From: an uncultured Porphyromonadaceae bacterium
Lineage (GTDB): Bacteria; Bacteroidota; Bacteroidia; Bacteroidales; Muribaculaceae
DNA: 64,000 bases
Assembly (NCBI GenBank): GCA_902461565.1
Contig: CABPYL010000002.1
Span: 62,001 to 126,000 of the forward strand
Reading direction: 5' to 3'
Shown: one piece after another, positions 1 through 8,865 of the stretch
Layout: each line of letters begins with the position of its first letter
How positions within the stretch are numbered: position 1 is the first letter of the stretch
The notes under the pieces: generated by a model
Databases searched by the model: none
What the model was told of the DNA's origin: nothing
Seen by the model: the letters and a program-made list of their open reading frames with translations, nothing else
Made by a program: the position numbers and the translations under genes

Positions 1-317
1 CGCGCCACTGGGGCTCACCGGTCGACACAATGTATGTCGTCGGAGCAACCAAAGCCGAAAGTCTTACAGAGATCCGAAAGGTTGCTCCTCGTCATTTCCT
101 TTTGGTTCCGGGTGTCGGCGCACAGGGCGGCAGCCTTGAGGATGTTGCCAAATACGGTATGATTGATGAATGTGGTCTCCTGGTGAACAGCTCGCGCGGT
201 ATAATTTACGCATCTTCGGAAGCCGATTATGCCGAGGCCGCAGGTGAATCCGCAAAGCAATTAGCTGCACAGATGTTTGATCTTCTCAAGACCTTCGCCG
301 GTGCTAATTCAAAATGA
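1..317 (+). CDS. pyrF: Orotidine 5'-phosphate decarboxylase, C-terminal part (cut by window edge)
   Basis: The frame is open to the left edge, so only about the last 104 residues are present. OMP decarboxylase converts OMP to UMP, the last step of cytosolic pyrimidine synthesis. Visible marks are VVGAT, then VPGVGAQGG, the phosphate-gripping end of the TIM barrel in the PyrF family, then VNSSRGI near the last strand. The N-terminal Lys/Asp catalytic cluster lies outside the window. The tail after the barrel (AAGESAKQLAAQMFDLL) is an ordinary helix. No intrinsic terminator follows; the next gene has its own promoter starting right at this stop codon. Confidence 0.9.
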   Translation, partial: RHWGSPVDTMYVVGATKAESLTEIRKVAPRHFLLVPGVGAQGGSLEDVAKYGMIDECGLLVNSSRGIIYASSEADYAEAAGESAKQLAAQMFDLLKTFAGANSK

Positions 318-349
318 TTTGGCCGGACCAAAAAAAATACCTATCTTTG
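318..349 (+). promoter_or_regulatory. Bacteroidetes-type promoter of the glycogen synthase gene
   Basis: A -33 TTTG at 318-321 and a -7 TATCTTTG at 342-349 are separated by 20 bp, the spacing of the Bacteroidetes primary sigma factor. The start site would fall near 354-356. This rules out the upstream in-frame TTG at 354 as start codon and favours the ATG at 375, leaving a leader of about 20 nt. Confidence 0.75.
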
Positions 350-374
350 CACTTTGAAATTAACATCAAGCTTG

Positions 375-2030
375 ATGGATACTTGTAACCAGGAAATAAA
401 ACTGTTATTTGAAGTAAGCTGGGAGGTTTGTAACAAGATTGGCGGTATCTATACCGTTTTGTCTTCGAAAGCCAAGACACTGAAAGACCAATTCAAGGAC
501 AAACTGATATTTATTGGCCCTGATGTTTGGAGCGACGAGAATCCGTCGCCTTACTTCGTGGAGATGAACACACCTCTGCGCAAGATTGCGGAAAAAGCTC
601 TTCTGCCTGAGGGCGTTGATGTGCGAACAGGCCGTTGGGACATTCCCGGCAAGCCTTTGGCTGTTCTTGTAAAGTTCGGTGGCATGGATAAGACCCGCGA
701 TGCAGCGTACGGCGCCATGTGGGAGCACTTCGGCGTTGATTCACTACATAGTTATGGAGACTATGACGAAGGTTGCGACTTTGCACGCGCTGCCGCAGAA
801 GTTATAGAAGCATTTGTGAAAGCGTCCAATACCAACCCTCGTTCTGTTGTCGCTCATTTCGATGAATGGACAACAGCGATGGGACTTCTAAAGCTTAGAT
901 TGGATATGCCTGAAGTTGCAACCGTGTTTACAACGCATGCTACAAGCATCGGACGCAGTATCTGTGGCAACGGGAAACCGCTGTACGACCAGTTGCGCAA
1001 CTATAACGGCGATCAGATGGCTGCTGAGCTTAATATGCAGTCCAAACACTCTTTGGAGAAAGCCGCAGCATGGAATGCCGATTGTTTTACGACAGTGAGC
1101 GATGTTACTGCCGTTGAGTGCGAACAGCTTCTTGGCCGTCGTCCAGATGTGGTTACTCCCAACGGTTTTGAACTCAATTTTGTACCTGCCCGTACAAAAT
1201 ACACCTCAGCCCGCAAGGCAGCCCGTGAAAAATTTCTTAAGGTTGCCGAGGCTCTGACGGGCGTAAGTTATTCCGACGACACATTTATCGTGGCAACATC
1301 GGGCCGTTGTGAATATCGCAACAAAGGCATCGATATGTTCCTGGACGCCATCAGCCGTCTGCGTGGTGTTGACACGGGACGCAAGACTCTTGCGTTTGTG
1401 CTTGTGCCCGCATGGTGCGGAGGCCCCCGCGCAGATCTTGCACACAATGTGGACTTCGGAGCTGCCGGACGTCTAAGCGATCCGGTACTTACCCATAAAC
1501 TCAACAATTATAACGAAGACCCTATTAACTCGCGTATACATCAGCTTGGATTTGCTAACGATGTGGACGCTAATGTGTCTGTCATTTATGTGCCGTGCTA
1601 TCTTTCTGGCGACGACGGTATATTCAACATGACGTATTATCAGTTGTTACCCGGTCTGGATGCGACAGTATTCGCCTCGTATTATGAGCCTTGGGGTTAT
1701 ACTCCTTTGGAGAGTATTGCCTTCGAGGTACCTACGGTAACAACCTGTCTGGCCGGTTTCGGTATGTTTATTAAAGAGAATTTCAAATCCGGATTTGCTT
1801 CTTGCGGCGTTGAGGTTGTGGAACGTACCGATGGCAACTATGATGCGGCATGCAACAAAATCGCATCCGACCTTGTCGTTCTGGAGAAGGCTAAATCCTC
1901 TGAAATTGCCAAGATACGCAAGGCAGCTGCAGCGACAGCCAAGACAGCCCAGTGGTCCGATTTTATAAAGTACTACAATCAGGCATATTGCGACGCACTC
2001 TCTTCGCGCGATACGCGAATGCTTAAGTAA
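375..2030 (+). CDS. Glycogen synthase, GT3 (eukaryote-like) family
   Basis: 551-residue cytosolic GT-B glycosyltransferase that elongates alpha-1,4-glucan from a nucleotide-glucose donor. The N-terminus SWEVCNKIGGIYTVLSSKA is the GT3/Gys signature, with the donor-binding glycine loop at residues 23-28. The C-terminal motif EPWGYTPLE (about 438-446) carries the paired glutamates of GT3 enzymes and is followed by TTCLAGFG. It lacks the regulatory N- and C-terminal tails of animal and yeast enzymes. ATG 375 is chosen over TTG 354 because of the promoter position. The phosphorylase gene starts 21 bp after the stop, so synthesis and breakdown of glycogen are probably co-transcribed. Family assignment is strong; whether the donor is UDP- or ADP-glucose cannot be read from sequence. 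Confidence 0.9.
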   Translation: MDTCNQEIKLLFEVSWEVCNKIGGIYTVLSSKAKTLKDQFKDKLIFIGPDVWSDENPSPYFVEMNTPLRKIAEKALLPEGVDVRTGRWDIPGKPLAVLVKFGGMDKTRDAAYGAMWEHFGVDSLHSYGDYDEGCDFARAAAEVIEAFVKASNTNPRSVVAHFDEWTTAMGLLKLRLDMPEVATVFTTHATSIGRSICGNGKPLYDQLRNYNGDQMAAELNMQSKHSLEKAAAWNADCFTTVSDVTAVECEQLLGRRPDVVTPNGFELNFVPARTKYTSARKAAREKFLKVAEALTGVSYSDDTFIVATSGRCEYRNKGIDMFLDAISRLRGVDTGRKTLAFVLVPAWCGGPRADLAHNVDFGAAGRLSDPVLTHKLNNYNEDPINSRIHQLGFANDVDANVSVIYVPCYLSGDDGIFNMTYYQLLPGLDATVFASYYEPWGYTPLESIAFEVPTVTTCLAGFGMFIKENFKSGFASCGVEVVERTDGNYDAACNKIASDLVVLEKAKSSEIAKIRKAAAATAKTAQWSDFIKYYNQAYCDALSSRDTRMLK

Positions 2031-2051
2031 GAATATTTTTACCTTTATTAT

Positions 2052-4610
2052 ATGAAAATTCCTGTAAGCAACACCAACGCCCCTGTATGGCGTGACATTA
2101 CAGTCAAATCCGAGCTGCCTCAAAAGCTCAAACCCCTCGAAGAACTGTCGAAGAACCTCTGGTGGGTGTGGAATAGCGAAGCTAAAGCCCTGTTCCGCTC
2201 CATCGACCCCGATTCGTGGCGTCGCGACGGTGAAAATCCTGTGCTGATTCTCCAGAAACTTACTTCTGACAGAATCAAAGCTCTTTTAGCCGACGATGAC
2301 TTCATGGCTCAGCTCGACAAGGTATATTCCGATTTTAAGGAATATATGTCCAAACCCATGCGAAAGGATGTTCCTTCGGTTTCCTATTTTTCGATGGAAT
2401 ATGGCCTGTGCAACTGCCTGAAGATTTATTCCGGCGGTCTCGGCGTACTTGCCGGCGACTATATCAAGGAAGCATCCGACAGCTGTGTGGACATGACTGC
2501 CGTAGGTTTCCTTTACCGCTTCGGCTATTTTACCCAGACCTTGAGCGTGGACGGTCAGCAGATCGCCAACTACGAACCGCAGAACTTCAACCAGCTTCCT
2601 GTAGAGCAGGTTATGGATGCCGACGGTCATCCCATGATTCTGGAAGTTCCCTATCCCGGTCGTATTATCTATAGCCACATCTGGCGCGTCAACGTAGGCC
2701 GTATGAAACTGTATCTGATGGATACAGACTTCGACATGAACAGCGAGTTCGACCGTCCCATCACTCACAAGCTCTATGGCGGTGATTGGGAAAACCGTAT
2801 CAAGCAGGAATATCTCCTCGGTATCGGCGGTGTACTGATGCTTCAGAAACTTGGAGTCAACAGCCAGCTGTACCACTGCAACGAAGGACATGCTGCATTG
2901 CTGAACCTGCAGCGTCTGGTAGACTATGTTCAGAAGGACGGTCTTGATTTCAATGTGGCCCTCGAACTTGTACGCGCTTCTTCGCTGTACACCGTTCACA
3001 CCCCGGTTCCGGCCGGTCATGACTACTTCGACGAAGGTCTGTTTGGCAAATACATGGGCGAGTATCCCGCAAAACTCGGCATCAGCTGGAATGACCTTAT
3101 GAACATGGGCCGCGAGAACCCCGATACCAACGAACGCTTCAGCATGAGCGTGTTCGCACTCAATACTTGTCAGGAAGCCAATGGCGTTAGCTGGCTTCAC
3201 GGTGAAGTTTCCAAGAAGATGTTCGCCGGTATTTGGAAAGGTTATTCCTGGGAAGAGAGCCATGTAGGTTACGTTACCAATGGCGTTCACATGCCCACAT
3301 GGGCTGCTTCCGAATGGAAGGAATTCTATACCGAGAAACTCGGCAAGCAGGTATTCGCAAATCAGAGTGATCCTCAGGCATGGAAGGGTATCTTTGAAGT
3401 ACCCGACGAGGAGATATGGAAGATGCGCGTAACTCTCAAGAACAAGTTCATCAACTTCCTGCGCCGCGACTTCAAGGAAAAATGGCTTGCTCATCAGGGA
3501 GATCCCTCCGCAGTTATCAATATTGTAGACCGTATCAACCCCAACGCTCTTATCATCGGTTTTGCACGCCGCTTCGCCACATACAAACGCGCGCACCTGC
3601 TGTTCACCGATCTGGACCGTCTTGCCAAGATTGTAAACAATCCTCAGTTCCCCGTACAGTTTATTTTTGCCGGTAAGGCTCACCCCGCCGACGGCGCCGG
3701 TCAGGATCTGATTAAGCGTATTGTTGAAATCAGCCGTCGCCCGGAATTCCTTGGCAAGATTATCTTCCTCGAGGACTACAATATGATTGTTGCAAAACGT
3801 CTTGTTACCGGTGTCGACATCTGGCTGAACACGCCTACCCGTCCTCTCGAGGCTTCCGGTACATCCGGCGAAAAAGCCGAGATGAACGGTGTACTGAACT
3901 TCTCGGTTCTCGATGGATGGTGGTACGAAGGCTATCGATTTAACGAGCACGCCGGCTGGGCGCTTACCGACAAGCGTACTTATACCGACCAGGGCCAGCA
4001 GGACAAACTCGACTCGGCTACAATATACTCCATGCTTGAGAACGAGATTATTCCTCTGTACTTCGAGAAGAATTCCGCAGGCTACTCACCCAAGTGGATT
4101 CAGTATATCAAAGGTTCTATCGGCGATATCGCGCCTCACTTTACAATGAAGCGCATGATCGACGACTACATCGACCGTTTCTATGATAAGGAAGCCAAAC
4201 GCAGCAAACGTCTCTCGGCCGATGACTTCTCGCTGGCAAAGCACATAGTTGCATGGAAAGAGAATGTTGCCCGCCTTTGGGATGGCGTAAAAGTTGTGGA
4301 TATGCGCCACAGCGGTGAAATTGCCAATGGTGTAACCGGCGAACCTTTCCATGTAGAGATTACCATCGATACCAACGGTCTCGGTCGCGACTTAGGTGTA
4401 GAAATGGTTGTATTCCGCCAGATTGATGGGCAGGAACGTCTGAATCGAGTGGTTCCCTTCAAGGTTATCAAGCAGGAGGGCAACAACGTAACCTACGAAC
4501 TCACAGATAAGGTGAACGATGCAGGTGTATTCCGCTACGGTTTCCGTATTTATCCCAAGAACGCGGAACTTCCTCACCGTCAGGACTTCGCTTACACTCG
4601 TTGGATCTGA
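2052..4610 (+). CDS. glgP: Alpha-glucan (glycogen/maltodextrin) phosphorylase, GT35
   Basis: 852-residue PLP-dependent enzyme that releases glucose-1-phosphate from alpha-1,4-glucans. The pyridoxal-binding segment EASGTSGEKAEMNG lies at about residues 600-613 with Lys608 as the Schiff-base lysine, followed by LDGWW. The central YFSMEYGLCNCLKIYSGGLG (about 114-133) is typical of the short bacterial alpha-glucan phosphorylases, which differ from the animal and E. coli MalP type. A further C-terminal domain follows the catalytic part, to residue 852. The gene lies 21 bp behind glycogen synthase in the same orientation and ends at a strong terminator, so the two genes form a compact glycogen-turnover operon. 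GlgB and GlgC are not in the window. Confidence 0.93.
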   Translation: MKIPVSNTNAPVWRDITVKSELPQKLKPLEELSKNLWWVWNSEAKALFRSIDPDSWRRDGENPVLILQKLTSDRIKALLADDDFMAQLDKVYSDFKEYMSKPMRKDVPSVSYFSMEYGLCNCLKIYSGGLGVLAGDYIKEASDSCVDMTAVGFLYRFGYFTQTLSVDGQQIANYEPQNFNQLPVEQVMDADGHPMILEVPYPGRIIYSHIWRVNVGRMKLYLMDTDFDMNSEFDRPITHKLYGGDWENRIKQEYLLGIGGVLMLQKLGVNSQLYHCNEGHAALLNLQRLVDYVQKDGLDFNVALELVRASSLYTVHTPVPAGHDYFDEGLFGKYMGEYPAKLGISWNDLMNMGRENPDTNERFSMSVFALNTCQEANGVSWLHGEVSKKMFAGIWKGYSWEESHVGYVTNGVHMPTWAASEWKEFYTEKLGKQVFANQSDPQAWKGIFEVPDEEIWKMRVTLKNKFINFLRRDFKEKWLAHQGDPSAVINIVDRINPNALIIGFARRFATYKRAHLLFTDLDRLAKIVNNPQFPVQFIFAGKAHPADGAGQDLIKRIVEISRRPEFLGKIIFLEDYNMIVAKRLVTGVDIWLNTPTRPLEASGTSGEKAEMNGVLNFSVLDGWWYEGYRFNEHAGWALTDKRTYTDQGQQDKLDSATIYSMLENEIIPLYFEKNSAGYSPKWIQYIKGSIGDIAPHFTMKRMIDDYIDRFYDKEAKRSKRLSADDFSLAKHIVAWKENVARLWDGVKVVDMRHSGEIANGVTGEPFHVEITIDTNGLGRDLGVEMVVFRQIDGQERLNRVVPFKVIKQEGNNVTYELTDKVNDAGVFRYGFRIYPKNAELPHRQDFAYTRWI

Positions 4611-4633
4611 TTCCAACGAACATGAACATAATA

Positions 4634-4663
4634 GCGGGAGCGGCAGATGCTGTTCCCGTTTTT
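4634..4663 (+). terminator. Intrinsic terminator after glgP
   Basis: An 11-bp stem (4634-4644 with 4649-4659; three G-U pairs) closed by a four-base loop is followed by TTTT. It lies 23 bp after the glgP stop codon. Confidence 0.75.
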
Positions 4664-4680
4664 GTTTCATTGAGAGAGCT

Positions 4681-4892
4681 GTAAGGAGGGTGTTGCAAAA
4701 TGCAATATAAACTACAAAATTTGACCGTCTGTAGAGACGTGTCTTTGACATGTCAGCATACGTAGGCCTGATTATCTGTGCGTTACGAGGCTGATTGTCT
4801 GAACGTTGCAAGGCTGACGAGTCGTCAAAGGCACATCCCTACAGGCAAAAATTAGATTTTGTGTTTTGACTGTTTTGACACAGCCTTCCTAC
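4681..4892. repeat. MITE-like 212-bp inverted-repeat element
   Basis: The ends are imperfect 20-bp terminal inverted repeats (4681-4700 and 4873-4892, 15 of 20 matching) that read GTAAGGAGGGTGTTGCAAAA and, in reverse complement, GTAGGAAGGCTGTGTCAAAA. Inside are stronger 23-bp arms (4727-4749 and 4824-4846, 19 of 23, all differences transitions). The centre holds three degenerate tandem units of 22-24 bp (about 4757-4823) sharing CGTTACGAGGCTGATTGTCT-like sequence. No open frame is present. The right end runs into a small palindrome (4886-4901). No target duplication is evident. The structure suggests a non-autonomous transposon remnant or a REP/BIME-like unit. Confidence 0.6.
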
Positions 4893-4964
4893 TGGTAGGA
4901 ATGGAATTTCGTATTTTTGATAGTTTTGTCCCCTTCCATATCGCATCCTATCTGTAGAAATCTT

Positions 4965-6110
4965 TTAATCATCACAGACCGGGCGTATATAAAACTTACA
5001 AAAACGATTGTTTGAATCGTCTACGTCAGGTTTCGAGTCTCGCCAGTCATCAACAATGAGTGAATAGGCTCCGCAACAAGTGGATTCACGCGTATCTGTC
5101 CAGTAACATGCGTAAGAACCTGTCCCAAATAATGGCAAAATTATAGAATTCCCATTCGGTCCAATCGCTTTTATCTCATTTTCTCCCAGGCCATTTTTAA
5201 CGACCTTAAATGTACATTTTGATACGAACTCTTCACATTCCTCTTTTGTCGGCAATCTCCACGCTCCTCCCCAATGTGTACGAGCTATATCATATTTTGT
5301 CCCTCCAATCTTATAAATATTAGCATCTTCAGGATATTCATTATTGTTTTCAGATGATTTTGAACCTGTTGGATCAGCCCAACCATACCTACAGAACATA
5401 TTAAACAAGGTATCACCTCCTAAATTATAGCTTGCCCATTTTACAGATAACCCAAGATCCACTGCTTGTGCCGGCTTTGACAGAGAAAGAGATTGTGAGG
5501 CCAGTTTTTGTTTCCGCTTATTCCATATATCGACATGAACTTTGCCAATATCTGTAAGTGAAATGGTAAAATCGTCCCAATTCATCATTGAGTAAAGTAT
5601 GTCTTCAGATGATCTGTAAAGCTGCATATCTACAACACCTATGATCTTAGCTTCGAATCTGGCTCCATCTTTGTTAAAAAAAATCGTGATATTTGCGTCG
5701 TAACTCTCCGGATCCGACCATTCTGTATTGGTTCCTTCCGAATTATTAAAATCAAATGTAGAGTAAATGCCGATTCTGAATGACCCCCAAAGGGAACTGC
5801 CATACAGCTCTATATTATGCGAGTAGTACTTTGGTCCGTCGTCTATTTGAGTTACTCCTCCGGATGACCATCCTTCTATGGATGTGCCTAAATCTTTGAT
5901 GTTGACATTTTTATTATCATCAAAAATCGTACAATATCCATCTTCAAGGATAAAATGAAGTTCCTTCACGACATCCGATGCTTTATTTCCATTCGCAAAC
6001 TCAAATATAGAATTCTTGCATAGCAATACGTATTCATTTTTAATCGAGAAAGCTGGCGAGGCTATTGTCAGAAATAAGATAAGATGAATAATTGATACGA
6101 ATTTGTTCAT
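4965..6110 (-). CDS. Secreted FISUMP-like (Fib_succ_major) domain protein
   Basis: 381 residues with a clear signal peptide (residues 1-22, ending TIASPAFS). The middle part has no family I recognise. The C-terminal half, from VDLGLSVKWASYNLGG near residue 218 through YGWADPTGS to WGGAWRLPTKEECEEF near 280, matches the Fibrobacter major-paralog type domain that recurs in surface and exported proteins of gut Bacteroidales. Function is unknown; an extracytoplasmic location is likely. The gene is visibly more AT-rich than its neighbours and stands alone between a repeat element and the DUF4270 terminator, which suggests recent acquisition. It has its own promoter. Confidence 0.7.
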   Translation of the reverse strand: MNKFVSIIHLILFLTIASPAFSIKNEYVLLCKNSIFEFANGNKASDVVKELHFILEDGYCTIFDDNKNVNIKDLGTSIEGWSSGGVTQIDDGPKYYSHNIELYGSSLWGSFRIGIYSTFDFNNSEGTNTEWSDPESYDANITIFFNKDGARFEAKIIGVVDMQLYRSSEDILYSMMNWDDFTISLTDIGKVHVDIWNKRKQKLASQSLSLSKPAQAVDLGLSVKWASYNLGGDTLFNMFCRYGWADPTGSKSSENNNEYPEDANIYKIGGTKYDIARTHWGGAWRLPTKEECEEFVSKCTFKVVKNGLGENEIKAIGPNGNSIILPLFGTGSYACYWTDTRESTCCGAYSLIVDDWRDSKPDVDDSNNRFCKFYIRPVCDD

Positions 6111-6204
6111 GGTTTAATATATGGCAGGAACACCGAACTATTTTGATAAGAGATACGTGCGATATTTTTGCTGTATCCAAAGCTGTTGGCAGACTTTTGA
6201 AATA

Positions 6205-6235
6205 CAAAGATAATTCTTATGACTATATCTTCCAA
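6205..6235 (-). promoter_or_regulatory. Promoter of the FISUMP gene
   Basis: On the minus strand a -7 TATCTTTG (6212-6205) lies 20 bp downstream of TTG (6235-6233). The predicted leader is about 88 nt to the ATG at 6110. Confidence 0.6.
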
Positions 6236-6372
6236 CTTCTCATATTTCAATGGATTGTGTTTAATATTTGTTAACTCAAACGATAGTCAGTGTAAGATTA
6301 CATACAGAATGCGGCGTGTCCTGAAATGAATGTGCACGACCGCTCCCAACCCCGGAATGTGGACATAAACAT

Positions 6373-6400
6373 AAAAAAGCCGGCTTTGGGCCGGCTTTCA
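6373..6400 (-). terminator. Terminator of the GT5/DUF4270 operon
   Basis: AAGCCGGC and GCCGGCTT arms around a short loop give a strong GC-rich stem. On the minus strand it is followed by a run of six T. It lies 18 bp beyond the DUF4270 stop. Confidence 0.8.
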
Positions 6401-6417
6401 GAAATTTATGTGTGATT

Positions 6418-7803
6418 TTAATGGGCTTTCTGTACGGTATAGGTCAACTTGATTTTAACCTTGTCGAGATCCACACAGCCCATGACGGGTGAGATGAGAT
6501 AGGGCTGAACGTCTGTAACAGTATACTGCGTGGTGTAGCTGTAACTGCTGACAATAGCCTCCTGTGTAACCTGTACCGGGACGAGGCAGAATGTATAATC
6601 TTCTTCGGTGATTTCCTTGCTGTCCTGAGCTTTGTCTAACAGATCCAGTAGATACGAACGCATATCGCCGAAAGAGTATCCGGTGCCTGCGCTGTATGTA
6701 GCGTAGAACGATGTTTTATTGTCAGGTAGTTTGTTGTTGCGGAAGAAAGCATCGCGGTCTTTCTTGAGAACGAGCAGGACATATGGCGGGGGAGTAACCG
6801 ATGCGTTATTAGATATGGAATCGCAGGGAATCGTCATAGTAAGGTTGTTAAGTACCGCTATGGTGTTCTTGCTATAGTCCTCGATGAGTTTTTTTCCAGG
6901 GAGTTTGATTTCCATTTCGTAGCCGAGAGGAGCGACGAGCAGGTCCTTGCCTTCGTTGAACAGATTCTCCAGTGTCGGCGACATTTTGTAGCTCAGGTTG
7001 TTGTTGCTGATAACCTCGGGCGTGGACAGCATATATTGGTGAACGCTGTTAATCGTATCATTCAGGGAATCGTTTACTTCTGTTATCTTGCGCAAGTAGA
7101 ATGTAAGGGATGCACTGGAGATAACAGTCATACGGCCACTGCCGAAACTGGAACGCATATACACGCCGGGGAAAACGTTTTCGGAAAAAATCTCGCCGTT
7201 GGCAAAGTTGGCCGGATTATCCTGGAAATTCTTGAAAATATCCTGCCCGAGCTTCTGTGGCAACTTTACGAGTATTTCGCGATAGGTTTCGGTACTGTTC
7301 AGCTGATTGCTTTCCGGCAGTGTATTGTAGGTTGTTGTGGCAAGCGGTGTGGTGTTGTAATATCCGTCGGGGTTGAAGTCGCTGGATATGGATGTTGGCA
7401 GCGCCTTGTTCAGCGGATATACCGTAAGCCCCATAGGAGCGATAGAGTCACCGATATAATTGCCGATAGCATATCGGAGGGTAAGGAAAAGCGAATCTAC
7501 GTTATTATAACTGTAATTGGCAGTGTCCAGAGCAGTGGAGGGGAGAAACTGCGTAACAACATCGCTTGTCAGAGTCCCGTAGTTTTCTATCGCGAGATTG
7601 CCGAGGACAAAACTCGAGGCCTTGGGGCGAATGCTCGCCATTTTCAGAGTTTTGCCTTCCACAGTATAGGCCGAATCGATTACAATAGTAACGTCGCTGC
7701 CCGTGAGTGATGAGCCGATTGTAGATGTAGTATCTTCATCGCAGCTGTAAATGGCTCCTGCCAGAAACGCTGCAAGCAGAATTTTGATGCTGCTGTTTGT
7801 CAT
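6418..7803 (-). CDS. DUF4270 family lipoprotein
   Basis: 461 residues. The N-terminus has a lipoprotein signal with lipobox AIYSC (Cys21), so the protein is probably anchored in a membrane by a lipid. The following stretch (TSTIGSSLTGSDVTIVIDS, then an ASIRPKASSFVLGNL segment) is characteristic of DUF4270, a Bacteroidetes family of unknown function. It starts 51 bp after the truncated GT5 gene, the usual genomic partner of this family, so co-transcription is likely. Function cannot be assigned. Confidence 0.85.
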   Translation of the reverse strand: MTNSSIKILLAAFLAGAIYSCDEDTTSTIGSSLTGSDVTIVIDSAYTVEGKTLKMASIRPKASSFVLGNLAIENYGTLTSDVVTQFLPSTALDTANYSYNNVDSLFLTLRYAIGNYIGDSIAPMGLTVYPLNKALPTSISSDFNPDGYYNTTPLATTTYNTLPESNQLNSTETYREILVKLPQKLGQDIFKNFQDNPANFANGEIFSENVFPGVYMRSSFGSGRMTVISSASLTFYLRKITEVNDSLNDTINSVHQYMLSTPEVISNNNLSYKMSPTLENLFNEGKDLLVAPLGYEMEIKLPGKKLIEDYSKNTIAVLNNLTMTIPCDSISNNASVTPPPYVLLVLKKDRDAFFRNNKLPDNKTSFYATYSAGTGYSFGDMRSYLLDLLDKAQDSKEITEEDYTFCLVPVQVTQEAIVSSYSYTTQYTVTDVQPYLISPVMGCVDLDKVKIKLTYTVQKAH

Positions 7804-7854
7804 GATGATGAATAAAATTTCAGGTCGGATTTGTGGCCTGAGATTAGATATACG

Positions 7855-8667
7855 TCAGAGGGATTTGAAAAATTCGAAAAAATCAGAGCTGTCGTTGCCT
7901 TCGTCGAAAGGCATGAACGGTTTGCCGGATGTTTTTGCGTAGTCGAGGGCCGTCTGATTGGAATCAGCACCACTGTCGATAACAGCATCGGAGAAATCGA
8001 TTGCCAGACGGTTCAGACGTTCAAAGTCGATAAGGCCATCTTCTGTAGCGATACTCTTTACCTGTTCCTCATTCAATCCTTCCTGCATGAGTTTGTCCAC
8101 CATGCGTTTGTCAAGTTCGCCATCGAAAGGCTTGCCGGAAATAGCATAAACAATCTTATTTTCAGTGAACGAAGGGTCTTCGCTGTATATACTGCGAAGA
8201 TACATGGGAACAAGCGCGGTAATCCAACCTACGCAGATAACCAGATCGGGATTCCAGCGCAACTTCTTCACGGTTTCGATAACGCCGCGCACAAAAAATA
8301 TTGCGCGTTCGTCGTTTGTTTCCGGATCATCGTCGGTTTCAAGGGATTTCTGTTGCGTATGACGGCAGAAGTAATCGTCGTTATCGATGAAATAAACCTG
8401 GAGGCGTGTGGGCTGAAGGGTAGCGACCTTTATGATAAGAGGATGGTCGGTATCGTCGATGGAAATATTCAAGCCTGACAGCCTGATTACTTCATGGAGC
8501 TGATTGCGGCGTTCGTTAATTGCACCGTAACGCGGCATGAAACATCTTACTTCAGCACCTTTCTCCTGAAGTTTGAGAGCCATCAATCGGCTGAAATCGG
8601 CCATCGCTGTGCCGGTGAGGTAAGGGTCTATCTCCTGAGAGACGAGCAGCACTTTTTTTACGTCCAT
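7855..8667 (-). CDS. Glycogen/starch synthase-like protein, GT5 N-terminal domain only
   Basis: 270 residues beginning MDVKKVLLVSQEIDPYL, the first strand and loop of the GT5 (GlgA/starch synthase) N-terminal Rossmann half, followed by GAEVRCFMPRYGAINERRNQ. A full GlgA has roughly 480 residues; the C-terminal half with the donor site is absent and the frame ends cleanly, so this is a stand-alone half-domain rather than a frameshifted gene. Such short GT5 proteins paired with DUF4270 are common in Bacteroidales. It may bind glucan or regulate rather than catalyse. A TACCTTTG box lies about 50 bp upstream. Confidence 0.82.
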   Translation of the reverse strand: MDVKKVLLVSQEIDPYLTGTAMADFSRLMALKLQEKGAEVRCFMPRYGAINERRNQLHEVIRLSGLNISIDDTDHPLIIKVATLQPTRLQVYFIDNDDYFCRHTQQKSLETDDDPETNDERAIFFVRGVIETVKKLRWNPDLVICVGWITALVPMYLRSIYSEDPSFTENKIVYAISGKPFDGELDKRMVDKLMQEGLNEEQVKSIATEDGLIDFERLNRLAIDFSDAVIDSGADSNQTALDYAKTSGKPFMPFDEGNDSSDFFEFFKSL

Positions 8668-8715
8668 TCTCTATGGTTGTTGTTTTGAGGAGAGGTTTGA
8701 CTATAATATTACCTG

Positions 8716-8723
8716 CAAAGGTA
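8716..8723 (-). promoter_or_regulatory. -7 box upstream of the GT5-like gene
   Basis: TACCTTTG on the minus strand, 49 bp before the ATG at 8667. No good -33 element is seen. Confidence 0.5.
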
Positions 8724-8810
8724 GCGATTTTTTTTTACATAAATGCCCTCCAGAACTAACTGATTATTGTTTTTTTGCTTTTTTAGGTTTCATTTTACAT
8801 TCGTAATCCG

Positions 8811-8818
8811 TAATTTTG
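8811..8818 (+). promoter_or_regulatory. -7 box upstream of the DsbD-domain gene
   Basis: TAATTTTG about 48 bp before the ATG at 8866, diverging from the minus-strand box at 8716-8723. The -33 region is weak. Confidence 0.5.
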
Positions 8819-8865
8819 TACCAAAATTTTCAATAGGTGCAAAACAAACATTAACATGATCCGGC

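Larger units (their letters stand above)
6111..6417. other. Intergenic stretch upstream of the FISUMP gene
   Basis: About 300 bp, AT-rich, without a credible gene. It holds the minus-strand promoter of the FISUMP gene (6205-6235) and, at its right end, the terminator of the DUF4270 gene. A 60-codon plus-strand frame at 6092-6274 has no domain, signal or start-site support. Confidence 0.5.

Noticed and set aside
354..374. TTG start seven codons before the glycogen synthase ATG
   Set aside because: It lies at or just before the predicted transcription start; the ATG at 375 fits the promoter.
2286..3950. Long open frame of 554 codons antisense to the glucan phosphorylase gene
   Set aside because: It mirrors the codon bias of the real gene, contains no recognisable domain and has no promoter or start support.
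6092..6274. 60-codon plus-strand frame in the FISUMP upstream region
   Set aside because: No domain, no promoter and it overlaps the FISUMP promoter.
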